From: Mariniblastus sp964414815
Lineage (GTDB): Bacteria; Planctomycetota; Planctomycetia; Pirellulales; Pirellulaceae
Assembly (NCBI GenBank): GCA_964414815.1
Contig: CAYPXY010000001.1
Location: 186,001 to 250,000, forward strand
Direction: 5' to 3'
DNA length: 64,000 bases
Of this stretch, positions 27,675 to 37,297 are shown one piece after another. The notes beneath the pieces were generated by a model, which saw only the letters and a program-made list of their open reading frames with translations, was not told the origin of the DNA and did no database searches. The first letter of the stretch is position 1. Each line of letters begins with the position of its first letter. The translations under genes and the position numbers were made by a program.

Positions 27675-28238
27675 CTATTCAAACGCCTTCGCAAGTCGAT
27701 CCAGCATGGCTTGTTCACGACCGGAGATCTTGCTCCCCAGCCCCAAAAATCCGCCGGCTGCTTTGGCCACGTCTTCGGCTCTTGTAACGATGTGTAATTT
27801 AAGTTGTTCGAAAGTTGGTGAATCGAGCTGACCGCGCAACTGGCCGATGTAGGCTTCCCAAGCGGTCAAATAATCAGAATCCGGCTTTTTCGCCAACCAC
27901 GATTCAAGCAACTGATGGGCCGTCGAATCTTTGTCAATGCCTGAAATATCAGCCGCTTGCAGCACGGCCTGCTTCTCGCCATCATCGAGGTGATCGTCTG
28001 CCCAAGCGACGGCTACTAGCGGGATCAGCCCCAGTGCGGCAAGCGATTCAGCGGAAATTCCGATCGCACTGAGTCGTTCGAGCACGGCAGCATCCTTGAT
28101 CCCGGATGCCCGTTCGAGTGCCTGCAAACTTTCTTGCTGAAGCAACTCCTTCTTCAGTTTCTCCAGAAGTTGCTGATCCTTTTGCTGAAAATAAAGGTCT
28201 TCCATCGCGCGGCCGCGCTCTTGGAGAGAATCGTCCAT
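27675..28238 (-). CDS. TerB-like helical protein (187 aa)
   Basis: A soluble, mostly helical protein. The middle (LGLIPLVAVAWADDHLDDGE and KQAVLQAADISGI) resembles the TerB fold, in which a stretch with acidic residues (here ADDHLDDGE) can bind metal. The N-terminal 50 residues look like a coiled coil (QQKDQQLLEKLKKELLQQES). The start at 28238 is supported by CGGAG nine bases upstream; a TTG six bases earlier is less likely. It sits just upstream of the S41 protease. TerB-like proteins are often tied to membrane stress, but no specific role is shown here. Confidence 0.5.
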   Translation of the reverse strand: MDDSLQERGRAMEDLYFQQKDQQLLEKLKKELLQQESLQALERASGIKDAAVLERLSAIGISAESLAALGLIPLVAVAWADDHLDDGEKQAVLQAADISGIDKDSTAHQLLESWLAKKPDSDYLTAWEAYIGQLRGQLDSPTFEQLKLHIVTRAEDVAKAAGGFLGLGSKISGREQAMLDRLAKAFE

Positions 28239-28699
28239 TGTCAAATACTCCGGAAAATAATAAGGGGTGAAAACAAGTTTAGCGATTGCCTGCTAGCGTT
28301 CAAAAGGTTGAAAACAATTGTAACTTTATTCGGTCAAATCGTGTAGCGAGGCACCGCGAATTGTTTGCGGCCTGTAAAAATTACAATCTCCTCCGGGGGC
28401 TTGCGGCTTCCCCTCCTCGAAATAGCTGTATGAGGCCGGATTTTGCCCACTTTTCTGAATCCAACGCCGTTTATGTCCGAAAAATATCAACAGGGACTTG
28501 AACAATCGTTCCTGTTGCATGGATTTTTAGCATGTTGCCTTGCGAGGCAACGTGGTTTCCGTGCTTGTTGTCAAACTACCGATGAACGAAGAAGATTTAC
28601 CATCCAACTGGAATATCCCCTTCTTCTTTAATCCGGTCGTTTCGACCCAATTTACACACGCTTGATTAGGCGCGCTGTCATTTGCGAACAGGAAACACG
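28239..28699. other. Divergent intergenic region
   Basis: These 461 bases separate the TerB-like gene from the 861-residue secreted protein gene. Short frames exist but none has a ribosome site or a recognisable product. The Shine-Dalgarno AGGAAA near 28690 belongs to the downstream gene. No stable hairpin or repeat family member is seen. Confidence 0.4.
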
Positions 28700-31285
28700 A
28701 TGAACAACTTGCTATTGGGACGCATCGGCGAACACCAGCGACCGTTCGGCACTGCCTTGGTGCTAACGATGGCTCTTTTCTGTTCAATCGCATCGGCCGT
28801 CGACCCGACCATCGATCTGAGGAACGCGGTCGGTCGGCTGGAAGCCCAATTGGGAAGCGGTCCGCAAGCGGAAGGCTGGCGGCGATACCTGCAACTCAAT
28901 CGCCTCGAGACACAGGCCGCCCGGGGCGAGCAAGCCGATATTCGCGTCTTGACGGAACTGCATCAGCGACTTGTTGCCGTGCCTGAAGGATCTCAGTTTC
29001 AACCTCTGAGCGATGTCCGGGTTGCCCTGGAAAATCAGATTCGCAATCTGAGCCTGCTCCCAAGTCACGACGTCCCGCAATTGCTACAGGATGCCAGCCA
29101 CGGGTTCCGCCCGATCTCCATCGGCGAAATTGACGAACTCCGAAACCGGTTATTGGGCGATCTTTCGCAACTGGTGGCCTTCAACAACGCACAGCCATTC
29201 CACCCAACTCGCAACGCGGCTCTGGATTCGCTTCAGATTCCGGATCTCGCGCGGCTGCTGTCCGAAATCGAGATTGAACTAGCCCCCGAAGTTTCCGAAG
29301 GCAAGCTCAACTCGAACCTCGATACGCTGCGCGGCCAGCTTAAAGAGGTCACTGACAAAATCGATGCGCTCCCCTACGTCGAAGAGGACGAAGACGAGCC
29401 ACAACCCGATCGTGAAAACGGCCAGGAAGCCGACCAGCCTCAGCCCGACGAAAACCAGGACGATCTGGCAAGCCTCCGTCTCCAAGAGCGATCCTTAACG
29501 AGTCAAATCGAGGAATTGACTCAGCGACGAAATGAAATTCGCCAACAGGATCGACCGCGAAAAACAAAACGCTCGGACTACTTGAAACGACTGCTTGAGT
29601 TCGAGGAACGATTCGAAAAGGCAGCCAATGATTTGAGAGATCCTTACTGCACTTCATCGCATTATTCCCTGGATCGGTTTTCGAAAATCTACCGCTTTGG
29701 AACGGAAGACAACCTTCAGGAAGATTACCTCAAACGCATTGAGCTTCTGACGACGGACCTGAATCAACTGTCCAGCCTCAAAGACGACCGCCGTACGCTT
29801 GGAGCGATCGGCTTCAGTCTCGAGTGGCTGGAAAATGCGGGACAAGCTCCCTCATTGGTGGCTGCCATTCGCGCTCGGCTTTCCAACCCTAACGCCTACG
29901 TTCATGTGTCCGGAGAATTTCTCAATCGCGTGGGCGGTCGGCCGGTCAACCAGACTCAGCCGGTTCACGAGGACGTCAAAGGAAAACCGCTTTCCGGAAT
30001 CGCCCACACTTCCGGTACCGTGAGTTTTGATCTGGTTGATGATCCCGATCAAGTCCACGTCAGTATTCGCAGCCTGAACCAGATTCAAACCGATGCCCGC
30101 CTGGATCAAAGCAAGCACCTGAAGGTTTTCCTCCAGTCGTACGGAAATGCCGAAGCCCGTCGCAGTATCGTGGCGAATTTTGGCGGACTCTATGACGGAG
30201 AAGCCTACGGTGCGGCCAACATGGATTCCCAGTTTGGCGGAACAAGTATGGCCTGCAACCTGGTCAACAAGGTGGCTTCAAAAAAATTCGCGGAAGCCAA
30301 AAACGATGGCGACGTTCGAGCGGCCAGCCGTGTCCGCAACGAAATGCTGGAAAAATTCACCGAGGAGACTGACAAGGCCATCGCGGAGGGACGCGAGTCG
30401 TTGCAAAAACTGAAAAACGCTCAGCTCAACTTTTTCAACCAGGTGCCAGCGATGTTCATGCACACCGGTGGAAACCGGATTCACGTGGTTGCCAAACAAC
30501 ATTCACGCTGGAATCTGGCGGCTCCCGATGTCCCCGCCCGGTTTGCCAGTCATTCGGATATCGAACTGCGGATCCACGATTCGCTGCTGTCCAACTATGC
30601 CGAACCGTTCTTCCGCGGCAAGACATTTACCAACGAAGAACTGGCCGAGGAACTGAAAAAGCATCTCAAGACGACCGACAATCCCATCGCCCCTCGAGCG
30701 ATTGCCGAGGACGAACCCGAAGAAGAACCATTCTCGATCACGTTCAGCAATGTCCGGCCAGTTCAGTTCGAACTCGACAACAACCTGATCTCGGCCGTGA
30801 TCTCGGCAACCAAATTCACCCGCGGGGGGCGCACCATCAATGCCGGTCTGACAATTACGATTCGGTTCAAGATCGTTCAGGAAAATGGCAATCTGTTCCT
30901 TGCTCGCGAAGGTAAAGCCGAGCTGGATTATATTCCGGGTCAGGAGAAAAGTGCCGAGCTGGTGGCGTTCCGTTCCATCCTCAACGAAAAGCTCAATCCG
31001 CCAGGCGTTGAACAGGAGGAAGCGCGTTCGCCGCTGCCGGATCAACTGCTGCCGGTGGACCAGTTTCCCGCGTTGAAAGATCGAAAAAATGTCCGCGATC
31101 TTCTGCTCAGCCAATGCCGGATGGAAGGCGGCTGGCTTTATCTTGGTTGGAATCATTCGCCGGCTGGCAGTGCCGGATCGGCTCGCCCCGTCGATCTACC
31201 AGCGATCTCGCCCCGCGAGACTGCCCATTTTTCGGATCAGGTTCCAGGCCGTTCTTTGACACTGAACTTTTCAGACCAGCGATAA
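28700..31285 (+). CDS. Large secreted protein of unknown function (861 aa)
   Basis: The N-terminal signal is PFGTALVLTMALFCSIASA, cut before VDPTIDL. The mature protein has a helical N-terminal half, a central acidic low-complexity stretch with coiled-coil character (VEEDEDEPQPDRENGQ onward), and a C-terminal half with several beta segments (FSGIAHTSG-like VSFDLVDDPDQVHVSI; IRFKIVQENGNLFLAREGKA). I do not recognise the family, though large proteins of this layout are frequent in planctomycetes. The ATG at 28700 follows AGGAAA; the TTG at 28682 would precede the ribosome site. It is a single-gene unit. Confidence 0.68.
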   Translation: MNNLLLGRIGEHQRPFGTALVLTMALFCSIASAVDPTIDLRNAVGRLEAQLGSGPQAEGWRRYLQLNRLETQAARGEQADIRVLTELHQRLVAVPEGSQFQPLSDVRVALENQIRNLSLLPSHDVPQLLQDASHGFRPISIGEIDELRNRLLGDLSQLVAFNNAQPFHPTRNAALDSLQIPDLARLLSEIEIELAPEVSEGKLNSNLDTLRGQLKEVTDKIDALPYVEEDEDEPQPDRENGQEADQPQPDENQDDLASLRLQERSLTSQIEELTQRRNEIRQQDRPRKTKRSDYLKRLLEFEERFEKAANDLRDPYCTSSHYSLDRFSKIYRFGTEDNLQEDYLKRIELLTTDLNQLSSLKDDRRTLGAIGFSLEWLENAGQAPSLVAAIRARLSNPNAYVHVSGEFLNRVGGRPVNQTQPVHEDVKGKPLSGIAHTSGTVSFDLVDDPDQVHVSIRSLNQIQTDARLDQSKHLKVFLQSYGNAEARRSIVANFGGLYDGEAYGAANMDSQFGGTSMACNLVNKVASKKFAEAKNDGDVRAASRVRNEMLEKFTEETDKAIAEGRESLQKLKNAQLNFFNQVPAMFMHTGGNRIHVVAKQHSRWNLAAPDVPARFASHSDIELRIHDSLLSNYAEPFFRGKTFTNEELAEELKKHLKTTDNPIAPRAIAEDEPEEEPFSITFSNVRPVQFELDNNLISAVISATKFTRGGRTINAGLTITIRFKIVQENGNLFLAREGKAELDYIPGQEKSAELVAFRSILNEKLNPPGVEQEEARSPLPDQLLPVDQFPALKDRKNVRDLLLSQCRMEGGWLYLGWNHSPAGSAGSARPVDLPAISPRETAHFSDQVPGRSLTLNFSDQR

Positions 31286-31494
31286 GACTGAAAGGGGGGC
31301 GTGAGCCATCGCGTTTGGCCCCCTTGCGCTTCACAACGATGTGAAAACGGTCCCCAATGGCTCAACAGCGAGCCTGACGGTCTTGCTTTTTTGATGTCGC
31401 AAATCAATAATGGAGGTTTGGTCGGGCATCTCGCCTGTCAGCCCATGTAACAAAACCGCCTTAGCACCGCTTTAGCGAAACAATAAAACACCAA

Positions 31495-31536
31495 CACGGC
31501 CTGGTTCAGTTTCATCTGAATCAGGTCGTGCTGTTT
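31495..31536 (+). terminator. Strong hairpin plus T-run upstream of greA
   Basis: CACGGCCTGGTTCAG, six bases, CTGAATCAGGTCGTG form a 15-bp stem with two G-U pairs, followed by CTGTTTTT. It lies 210 bases after the stop of the secreted-protein gene and about 70 bases before greA. It could terminate the upstream transcript or act as an attenuator in the greA leader. Confidence 0.6.
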
Positions 31537-31605
31537 TTGAATACCTGACGAATCTCTCAACAAATTCACTGCGAGAAATCGTCTCAATAAAAAAGGAGAA
31601 TCCAA

Positions 31606-32085
31606 ATGGAACGCGTTCCCATGACCCAGGAAGCGTACAATCGCCGCCGCGCGGAAATTGACGAACTGGAAAACGTACAAATGCCGAAAATTGCAGAAGA
31701 CATCGCAACTGCCCGCGCCGAAGGCGACCTGAAAGAAAACGCGGAATATCATGCCCAGCGTGAAAAGCAGGGGTTACTCCAAGCCAAAATCAATGAACTC
31801 AAGTCGCGACTCTCACGAGCCGAAATTGTCGACCCCGCAAAGTTGCCCCGAGATATGGTTGCGTTTGGAGCAACCGTTAAAGTACTCGACGTCGATCTCG
31901 ACGACGAAGAAATCATTACCCTCGTCGGTGATGGCGATGAAGACTACGACAAAGGCAAGTACCTGGTGACGAGCCCGATCGGCCAAGGTCTGGTCGGACG
32001 CAAGGTCGATGACGTCGTCGATATTCCCGTCCCCAGAGGGTCTCTCAAATTCAAGATTCTGGAAATCAGCTACGACTTTGAATAG
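31606..32085 (+). CDS. greA: Transcription elongation factor GreA
   Basis: A 159-residue Gre factor. The N-terminal coiled coil carries the acidic tip and family signature ARAEGDLKENAEYHAQREKQ, which enters the RNA polymerase secondary channel and stimulates cleavage of backtracked RNA. The C-terminal globular domain ends SPIGQGLVGRKVDDVVDI. Length and order are normal. A strong ribosome site (AAGGAGA) precedes the ATG. It is followed 13 bases later by ligA, then yeiH, on the same strand, so the three are likely co-transcribed. Confidence 0.95.
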   Translation: MERVPMTQEAYNRRRAEIDELENVQMPKIAEDIATARAEGDLKENAEYHAQREKQGLLQAKINELKSRLSRAEIVDPAKLPRDMVAFGATVKVLDVDLDDEEIITLVGDGDEDYDKGKYLVTSPIGQGLVGRKVDDVVDIPVPRGSLKFKILEISYDFE

Positions 32086-32098
32086 CGGAGACTCTGGC

Positions 32099-34105
32099 GT
32101 GGAAGCTGTCAAGCAACAGATCGAGAAACTTCGCGAGCAAATCCGCCGTCACGACAGACTGTACTACGTCGATGCCGCGCCGACAATTTCGGATCGCGAA
32201 TACGATCAGTTGATGAACCAGCTGAAGCAACTGGAGGCCGAGCATCCTCAATGGATCACGCTCGACAGTCCGACACAGAAAATCGGTGATCAACCTGTCC
32301 CCCATCTGGTACAGGTTGAACATCGGGTGCCGATGCTGTCGATTGAAAACTGTTTTTCGTTGCAGGAACTGCTCCATTTTGGTCATAAGATCGAGCAGGA
32401 ATTCGGTGGCCCACAAGAATGGGTGGTCGAACTGAAGATTGACGGAGTGGCCTGTTCGTTGATTTATGAGAACGGATTGCTGGTTCGTGCGGTGACCCGC
32501 GGCAACGGAAAAGTGGGCGACGATGTGACGCACAATATCCGCACACTGCCGGATGTTCCCATCAAGTTGACGACACCGTATCCGCCGGAGGTTCTGGAAG
32601 TCCGCGGCGAAGTTTACATGCTTAATTCGGACCTCGTGCGTCTGAATGAGCGTCAAGTATCGGCGGGGCTTGAGCAGTACAAAAACGCTCGCAATGTTTC
32701 GGCCGGGACGTTGAGACTGCTGGATCCGAAAGTGGCCGCCAGTCGCAATCTGCGCATGTTTTGTCATGGCACTGGCGCCAATGTGGGCCTGAAAAGCAAC
32801 AACCATATTGATTTTCTTGCTGAGATCAAGGAGTACGGACTTTCACCCACACCCTTTGTCGAAGGCTTTCCGTCCATCGATGCGGCGGCAAAGCACTGCG
32901 AAGAGTTGGCTCAGCGGCTTCACGAACTCGATTTCGAAGTCGATGGCTTTGTGGTGAAGCTCAACCGTTTCGCCCTGCGGGAGGAACTCGGGACACGATC
33001 CAAAAGTCCCCGATGGGTGGTCGCCTACAAATGGGAAAAGTACGAAGCGATCACCAAGGTCGTTTCGATTGATGTCCAGGTGGGTAAAACCGGAGCCATC
33101 ACGCCGGTCGCAAACCTCGAACCCGTCGAACTGGCGGGCACAACGGTAAGCCGAGCCAGCTTGCACAATGCCGACGAGATTCATCGCAAAGATATTCGTG
33201 TGGGTGATACCGTCGTCGTCGAGAAGGCTGGCAAGATCATCCCGCATATCGTTCGAGTCGAAAAGCATTTGCGCAAACCGAAGGATAGTCCAGCCTTTGA
33301 ATTTCCGGTGCAATGTCCCGAATGCAGCTCCGATCTCGTCAAGGACGAGGGCGGTGTTTATATTCGCTGTTCGAATCAGGATTCCTGCCCGGCTCAAATC
33401 AAGGAGCGAATTCGCTACTTTGCCAGCCGCGATGCGATGGACATCGAGGGGCTGGGCGAAAAACTGGTGGATCAATTGGTCGAACGGAAACTGGTTCAGA
33501 GTTTTGGAGATCTATACCGACTGACAGTGAGTCAATTGGTCGAGCTCGATCGGATGGGAAAGAAGTCTGCCGAGAACCTCGTTGCGGGCATCGCTGAGAG
33601 CAAGAATCGTGGCATGGCGCGGCTGCTGAACTCGCTTTCGATCCGTCATGTCGGAACGACGGTCGCCAATGTGTTGGCGAAACGTTTTGGAAGTCTCGAC
33701 CAGTTATGCGCCGCAACGGAAGAAGCACTCGGTCAGGTCAATGAAATCGGCGCGATCATTGCAAAAAGCGTTTCAGGTTTTCTAGCGAGCGATTATGGCC
33801 GAAATGTGCTTGCCGACCTGCGGCAACTCGGCGTCAAGCTGGATCGGGAAACGGGTAACGATGAGGCCTTGGGCGATCAACTGGCGGGTAAGTCAATCGT
33901 GGTAACGGGCACACTCACCAAGTACACGCGAGAACAGATCGAACAATTGATCGAGAAGCACGGAGGTAAATCCAGCTCAAGCGTTTCCAGCAAAACGCAT
34001 TACCTGGTCGCCGGCGAGAAGGCAGGCAGCAAACTCGAAAAAGCCAAATCACTGGGCGTGACCGTGCTGACCGAGGACGAATTTGAAAATTTGATTTCAG
34101 AATAG
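32099..34105 (+). CDS. ligA: NAD+-dependent DNA ligase LigA
   Basis: A 668-residue ligase that seals nicks in replication and repair using NAD+. The N-terminal Ia region has RHDRLYYVDAAPTISDREYD. The adenylated lysine is Lys113 in VELKIDGVA. Then come the OB fold, the four-Cys zinc finger (CPECSSDL and CSNQDSCPAQ), helix-hairpin-helix repeats (DIEGLGEKLVDQLV), and a BRCT domain (GKSIVVTGTLTKYTREQIEQ). The GTG at 32099 is chosen because GGAG lies eight bases before it and the family starts here; a longer reading from 32009 would run through the end of greA. Confidence 0.96.
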   Translation: MEAVKQQIEKLREQIRRHDRLYYVDAAPTISDREYDQLMNQLKQLEAEHPQWITLDSPTQKIGDQPVPHLVQVEHRVPMLSIENCFSLQELLHFGHKIEQEFGGPQEWVVELKIDGVACSLIYENGLLVRAVTRGNGKVGDDVTHNIRTLPDVPIKLTTPYPPEVLEVRGEVYMLNSDLVRLNERQVSAGLEQYKNARNVSAGTLRLLDPKVAASRNLRMFCHGTGANVGLKSNNHIDFLAEIKEYGLSPTPFVEGFPSIDAAAKHCEELAQRLHELDFEVDGFVVKLNRFALREELGTRSKSPRWVVAYKWEKYEAITKVVSIDVQVGKTGAITPVANLEPVELAGTTVSRASLHNADEIHRKDIRVGDTVVVEKAGKIIPHIVRVEKHLRKPKDSPAFEFPVQCPECSSDLVKDEGGVYIRCSNQDSCPAQIKERIRYFASRDAMDIEGLGEKLVDQLVERKLVQSFGDLYRLTVSQLVELDRMGKKSAENLVAGIAESKNRGMARLLNSLSIRHVGTTVANVLAKRFGSLDQLCAATEEALGQVNEIGAIIAKSVSGFLASDYGRNVLADLRQLGVKLDRETGNDEALGDQLAGKSIVVTGTLTKYTREQIEQLIEKHGGKSSSSVSSKTHYLVAGEKAGSKLEKAKSLGVTVLTEDEFENLISE

Positions 34106-34111
34106 CAAACA

Positions 34112-35413
34112 ATGCGAAATATGAAATGGTGGACGGCTGAAGATTGGTTGGCGATCTGGTTGGCGGCGATGATTCTCGTTGTCCTGAGCGTGATTGTTTA
34201 TGTTACTGGCGGCACCAGTGAGGGATACGTCAATCCCGTCGATCATTTGATGGCGAAACCGGCAACCTGGGAAACGAATCCGCTCACCGCGTTCAAAGGG
34301 GTGCCGTTGTTGGCAACGATTGTGATTTGCTGGAGCGTGTTTGCGATTGCCGCGAAACTCAGCGGCATCCCCTTGTCGAAATTCACGCCTGGTTTTCTGG
34401 CAATCGCTGCGTTGACGGTGATCTGCCTTGCCATGTCCGCGCAAACCTCGTTTAAATATTACGGCCTGGAATACGCTCTGTGGGCCATCATTCTTGGGCT
34501 GGCGATCGCAAATACCATCGGTGTTCCGGACTGGATTCGACCCGCCCTCAAAACGGAACTGTATATCAAGACCGGACTGGTGTTGCTGGGCGCGAAGATG
34601 TTGTTTGGCGTGCTGATGAAACTGGGCCTGTCGGGACTTGCTGTCGCCTGGGTCGTAACGCCCGTCGTCCTGGTAACGACCTATTGGTTTGGACAGCGGA
34701 TTCTAAAAATCCAGTCCCGAACCCTGAACATGGTCATTTCGGCGGACATGTCAGTTTGCGGAGTCTCGGCGGCGATTGCTTCTGCGGCCGCTTGCCGCGC
34801 GAAAAAAGAAGAATTGTCGTTGGCCATTGGCATTTCGATGCTGTTCACGGTCATCATGATGGTCGTCATGCCGCAGGTCATCAAGGCCACCGGAATGAGT
34901 GAACCCGTGGGCGGTGCGTGGATCGGCGGAACGGTCGATTCGACCGGTGCCGTGCTGGCCGCCGGAAAAATGGTCGGTGAAGAAGCCGAAAAACATGCCG
35001 TGACGATCAAGATGATTCAGAATATGTTGATCGGCGTCGTCGCGTTCGGAGTGGCACTTTACTGGGTTCGCTTTGTCGAGAAAGGAACCGAGAACCACAA
35101 CCCCGACGCTTGGGAAATCTGGAGACGGTTTCCCAAATTTGTGCTGGGGTTCATCGCCGCCTCCATCACATTTTCCCTGATCGCTGTTTACATGCCCGGT
35201 GGAACCAGTTTTGTTGATGCGGTCGTAAAGAATGGCAGCGAACCGATCCGCGACTGGTTGTTTGCGCTGGCGTTCGTCAGCATCGGGCTCGAGAGCAACC
35301 TGCGCGAACACTGGAAGTATCTTCGTGGAGGAAAACCGCTCGTGCTGTACGTTTGCGGGCAGTCGTTGAACCTATTGTTGACGTTCCTGATGGCCTGGAT
35401 TGTGTTTGGTTAA
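34112..35413 (+). CDS. YeiH/UPF0324-family membrane protein (putative sulfate exporter family)
   Basis: A 433-residue integral membrane protein with about ten hydrophobic segments. Family features are LKTELYIKTGLVLLGAKMLF, SADMSVCGVSAAIASAAACR (the conserved CGxSA block) and, near the end, LFALAFVSIGLESN. The family is annotated as putative sulfate exporter, but experimental support is thin. It follows ligA by six bases. Its stop overlaps by four bases that of the convergent asparaginase. The N-terminus is longer than in E. coli YeiH. Confidence 0.82.
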   Translation: MRNMKWWTAEDWLAIWLAAMILVVLSVIVYVTGGTSEGYVNPVDHLMAKPATWETNPLTAFKGVPLLATIVICWSVFAIAAKLSGIPLSKFTPGFLAIAALTVICLAMSAQTSFKYYGLEYALWAIILGLAIANTIGVPDWIRPALKTELYIKTGLVLLGAKMLFGVLMKLGLSGLAVAWVVTPVVLVTTYWFGQRILKIQSRTLNMVISADMSVCGVSAAIASAAACRAKKEELSLAIGISMLFTVIMMVVMPQVIKATGMSEPVGGAWIGGTVDSTGAVLAAGKMVGEEAEKHAVTIKMIQNMLIGVVAFGVALYWVRFVEKGTENHNPDAWEIWRRFPKFVLGFIAASITFSLIAVYMPGGTSFVDAVVKNGSEPIRDWLFALAFVSIGLESNLREHWKYLRGGKPLVLYVCGQSLNLLLTFLMAWIVFG

Positions 35414-36459
35414 CCCAAGGCATCAGTCTCAGTCATCTCACCGGCCAACGCCTGCCTCAGCATCGACTTGATTTCTGAATTCGATTTTCCAGTTCCTAGC
35501 AGAAACATTAACTTGGCGATCGCGGCTTCCGTGGTGATGTCTCGGCCGCTGATGAGACCGGCGTCCAGCAATCCGCTGCTGGTCGAATATCGCCCCATTT
35601 CCACACATCCAGCAGAGCATTGAGTGACATTCAAAATGATCAGGCCGCGTTCGACCGCCCGTTTCAAGGCTTCGATAAACCATCTGTCGGATGGACCATT
35701 TCCGCTGCCAAACGTCTCCAGTACCAACCCGCGAAGTCCAGGTATACTTAAAACCGACTCGACAAACGGCTGCGAAATTCCCGGATACAAACGAAGCGTG
35801 CCGACATCCAACCCAAGGTCCGAATGAACGATCAATGGCTTGTCTGAAGGCCGCGCTATGGCATGCCGATCGTAGTGGATGTTGACCCCCGCCTCCGCCA
35901 GTATCGAATAGTTCGGCGAATGAAACGCATCGAAATGATCGGCGTTGTACTTGCGAGTCCGGTTACCGCGATAAAGTTTGTATTCAAAATAGATGGCAAC
36001 TTCGGGCACGACAGGCGCTCCGTTTTCTGTTGCAGCAGCGATCTCGATCGCGGTGATCAGGTTCTCCTTGCCGTCGGTGCGAATCGTGTTGATGGGAAGC
36101 TGAGAACCGGTCAGAATCACGGGCTTGGCGAGATTTTCCAGCAGAAAGCTGAGTGCAGAAGCCGTGTAACTCATGGTGTCGGTGCCGTGCAGAATCACGA
36201 ATCCGTCATAGTGGTCATAGTGCTGAGCGATTAATTGAGCCAGCTCGATCCAGATCGACGGATGCATGTCGCTCGAGTCGATCGGATTGGCAAACGTGTG
36301 GGTATCGATCCGCAGCGAAAATCGGGCCAGCTCCGGCACATCGTTGAGCAGTTGCTGAAAATCGAACGGCTTGAGCTGCCGCGACTGTGTGTCCTGAATC
36401 ATCCCGATGGTGCCGCCGGTGTATACAAGCAGGATCGCGGGTCGTCTGGATTCCGTCAT
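35410..36459 (-). CDS. ansA: Type I L-asparaginase
   Basis: A 349-residue enzyme that hydrolyses asparagine to aspartate and ammonia. The nucleophile Thr lies in LLVYTGGTIGM near the N-terminus and the second catalytic block is VILHGTDTMSYTASAL. VILTGSQLPI and the C-terminal allosteric-type domain are as in cytoplasmic type I enzymes; no signal peptide is present. The gene is followed convergently by yeiH and lies 21 bases downstream of the zinc-ribbon membrane protein's stop codon (same strand). Confidence 0.9.
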   Translation of the reverse strand: MTESRRPAILLVYTGGTIGMIQDTQSRQLKPFDFQQLLNDVPELARFSLRIDTHTFANPIDSSDMHPSIWIELAQLIAQHYDHYDGFVILHGTDTMSYTASALSFLLENLAKPVILTGSQLPINTIRTDGKENLITAIEIAAATENGAPVVPEVAIYFEYKLYRGNRTRKYNADHFDAFHSPNYSILAEAGVNIHYDRHAIARPSDKPLIVHSDLGLDVGTLRLYPGISQPFVESVLSIPGLRGLVLETFGSGNGPSDRWFIEALKRAVERGLIILNVTQCSAGCVEMGRYSTSSGLLDAGLISGRDITTEAAIAKLMFLLGTGKSNSEIKSMLRQALAGEMTETDALG

Positions 36460-36480
36460 TTGCGATTTTGAATCCTTACC

Positions 36481-37263
36481 CTACATGAACAGGAACCACG
36501 TGTTAACATCCATCAGTGACGACACCCAGTCCGGACCGGATTCCAGCATGGTCGTTGTGCGAACTCTTCGTATGCCAGTGTTCGAAGGCAGAAATCCCAG
36601 CCCGGCAATCGCCCGGCCAATCAGGCCGATCGCAAAATACATACCGTAGTGAACCAGTCCCAGGATGTAATCGAGATCGAAGCTGTACATTCCGGCGACA
36701 CCACCGATTCCCAACATGGCGATGCTTGCCGTCAGCCATGAACCGAGGCTGTAGTCATTGTTAAAGGCGTAGCAAGCCAGCGGAAACAGCGCCCAAAGCG
36801 CCACATAAATGACGCTGCAAATCGCGACCCGGGCTCGCGTCTCGGAAACAGGATAGATTCCCATCTCCTGATTACGCAGCAGATGATAGCCGACATAGCA
36901 CAGCGGCGGTGCGATCACCAGCGCGGCGATTCCCAACATCCAGTAGGAAATCTGGCGGACATCGGCGGACATCATGAGTCGCACGACCAGCGCTGCTGCC
37001 AAAAAACCGATGATACAGGCCGCAATCAGCGTGATTTGTACTCCCGACAAAACCGTATCGGAACGGCGAAGAGGTTTGAGAATCGAGCGGCCTTTGGAAT
37101 CTTTGGGGCCACTGGTATCCGGCGCATGGATGACCACTTGCTCGTCGAGTGCAGGGATCTTGATCACCCCTTTACATTTAGGACAGGGGCCTTCCTTGCC
37201 GGCAAATTTCTCGCTGACGTTAAAACGGGTATGGCACTTGGGGCAGGTAACGCGAATCGACAT
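36481..37263 (-). CDS. Zinc-ribbon membrane protein of unknown function
   Basis: A 260-residue protein. The N-terminus reads SIRVTCPKCHTRFNVSEKFA and then CPKCKGVIKIP, two CxxC pairs of a small zinc ribbon common at the start of planctomycete membrane proteins. Five or six hydrophobic segments follow from about residue 75 (VQITLIAACIIGFLAAALVV; YWMLGIAALVIAPPLCYVGY). The ATG at 37263 places the zinc ribbon at the extreme N-terminus, as usual; an upstream start at 37305 would overlap the ACT gene. Function unknown. Confidence 0.72.
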   Translation of the reverse strand: MSIRVTCPKCHTRFNVSEKFAGKEGPCPKCKGVIKIPALDEQVVIHAPDTSGPKDSKGRSILKPLRRSDTVLSGVQITLIAACIIGFLAAALVVRLMMSADVRQISYWMLGIAALVIAPPLCYVGYHLLRNQEMGIYPVSETRARVAICSVIYVALWALFPLACYAFNNDYSLGSWLTASIAMLGIGGVAGMYSFDLDYILGLVHYGMYFAIGLIGRAIAGLGFLPSNTGIRRVRTTTMLESGPDWVSSLMDVNTWFLFM

Positions 37264-37297
37264 TTGAATTTTTTGAGTGAGGCAACGCTGACGAAAT

